Shown in pieces: positions 15,168 to 15,647 of a DNA stretch of 15,647 bases (its first letter is position 1; the number at the start of each line of letters is the position of its first letter). The notes beneath the pieces are model-generated. The model was given only the letters and a program-made list of their open reading frames with translations, made no database searches and had not been told where the DNA came from. The translations under genes were made by a program, and so were the position numbers. This DNA comes from Christensenella sp. UBA1782 (GTDB lineage: Bacteria; Bacillota; Clostridia; Christensenellales; DTU072), in assembly GCA_002315475.1 (NCBI GenBank), contig DCGI01000072.1, forward strand, positions 49,515-65,161, written 5' to 3'.

Positions 15168-15187
15168 TAACCCCACCTTTCAAAAAG

Positions 15188-15216
15188 AAATGCCTTCCCG
15201 ACGGGAAGGCATTTTT
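15188..15216. terminator. Bidirectional terminator between the giant gene and the transporter
   Basis: A perfect 12-bp stem (15188-15199 with 15203-15214) with a GAC loop runs into T (15212-15216) on the plus strand and is preceded by A-rich sequence (15182-15190) that serves as the T tract on the minus strand. It serves both convergent genes. Confidence 0.85.
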
Positions 15217-15244
15217 CATGCGGATAATAGCAAAAAGAGAAAAG

Positions 15245-15647
15245 TTATTCTTTTGCACCGACACAAGCGACCTCTTGTACCGATTCTTCGTCTTGCGGTT
15301 CTTCCGTTATGGAAAACATAGCGGAAAGGTCGGTGTCTTCAGAAATGGCAAGCAGCTCGGAGGGGGTAAGTTCTCTGCCTTCTTTTCTGGCGTATTCTTT
15401 AGCCTGTTCCCGCACGAGCAAGTCGGCGTGAACTTTTTCCATGGTTTTTTTAGGAAGGCGAACCAGCAAATACGGCACCACGTCGCACAAGCTTCCGACG
15501 GCGATAAAAACGGTATAAACTATGAAAAGCCAACGGAGCGTTTCGGGGGTTTGAACGACGTTTTCACCCGATTGAAAACCGATTTTGTTGAAAATGAAAG
15601 AATAGAAAAAGGGAGAAACAATGGATACGGGCATCATCACGTACCCG
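15245..15647 (-). CDS. C-terminal part of a membrane protein, probable MFS/GPH-type transporter (partial)
   Basis: The reading frame is open from the right edge, so the N-terminal part lies outside; about 134 residues are visible. Seen: a hydrophobic segment holding MPVSIVSPFFYSFIF, a soluble stretch, a clear transmembrane helix (LRWLFIVYTVFIAVGSLCDVV region), then a basic segment LVRLPKKT and a charged cytoplasmic tail of about 60 residues rich in Glu. The layout resembles the last helices and tail of glycoside-cation symporter (GPH) type major-facilitator proteins, but no diagnostic motif is in view, so other multi-pass proteins are possible. The internal GTG/ATG codons near 15634-15640 are unlikely to be the real start, as the frame continues through them to the edge. 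Confidence 0.55.
   Translation of the reverse strand, partial: GYVMMPVSIVSPFFYSFIFNKIGFQSGENVVQTPETLRWLFIVYTVFIAVGSLCDVVPYLLVRLPKKTMEKVHADLLVREQAKEYARKEGRELTPSELLAISEDTDLSAMFSITEEPQDEESVQEVACVGAKE

Noticed and set aside
15634..15640. Start of the right-edge gene at GTG 15640 or the ATGs just after
   Set aside because: The frame is open to the window edge and the first residues look like the middle of a transmembrane protein, so the true start lies outside.

Overview
The window looks like a chromosomal piece of a gut-type Bacillota (Clostridia-like) bacterium. Supporting signs are Shine-Dalgarno sequences of the AGGAGG type, consensus sigma-A style promoters, Rho-independent terminators, a lipoprotein and a large beta-rich surface protein of the kind found in gut Firmicutes, and no outer-membrane genes. 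Coding regions are of moderate GC while intergenic DNA is very AT-rich. The lineage is an inference; there is no rRNA or tRNA in the window to test it. No CRISPR array, insertion sequence, prophage gene or origin was found.

Left part (1-1913, plus strand): a peptidase E (S51)-type serine hydrolase, then a terminator, a ferritin-like di-metal protein, and an orphan 70-residue XRE repressor with its own near-consensus promoter. A hairpin that can act in both directions closes this block against the minus-strand genes.

Middle part (1933-6060): a minus-strand cluster reads PI-PLC-like lipoprotein, Gfo/Idh/MocA oxidoreductase, xylose-isomerase-like TIM-barrel enzyme, with gaps of 34 and 10 bases and no terminator between them. 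Diverging from it is a metallophosphoesterase with a C-terminal membrane anchor. The two divergent start codons lie 88 bases apart. Each sits 6-7 bases after a good -10 hexamer and has no Shine-Dalgarno, so both mRNAs are predicted to be leaderless, unlike every other complete gene in the window. The gene content (phospholipid headgroup lipase, phosphoesterase, polyol/sugar dehydrogenase, inosose/keto-sugar isomerase type enzyme) allows the hypothesis of a headgroup or inositol scavenging locus. This is inference only.

Right-middle part (6087-7319): alanine dehydrogenase (ald), with all classical catalytic residues at their classical positions, its own promoter region and a strong terminator.

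Right part (7320-15647): a very AT-rich 680-base gap with TGCAAAAA repeats and an extended -10 promoter leads into one giant gene of 2371 codons. It encodes a secreted, membrane-anchored, modular surface protein: signal peptide, beta-helix/carbohydrate-binding-like N-terminus, a Listeria-Bacteroides (Flg_new) repeat, a long unrecognised segment with a Cys/His cluster, about a dozen MBG/YDG-like beta domains including two interleaved repeat families, a Cys/His motif, one transmembrane helix and a short cytoplasmic tail. A 40-base near-perfect palindrome and a bidirectional terminator follow. The minus-strand 3' end of a membrane protein, probably an MFS/GPH-type transporter, then runs off the right edge.
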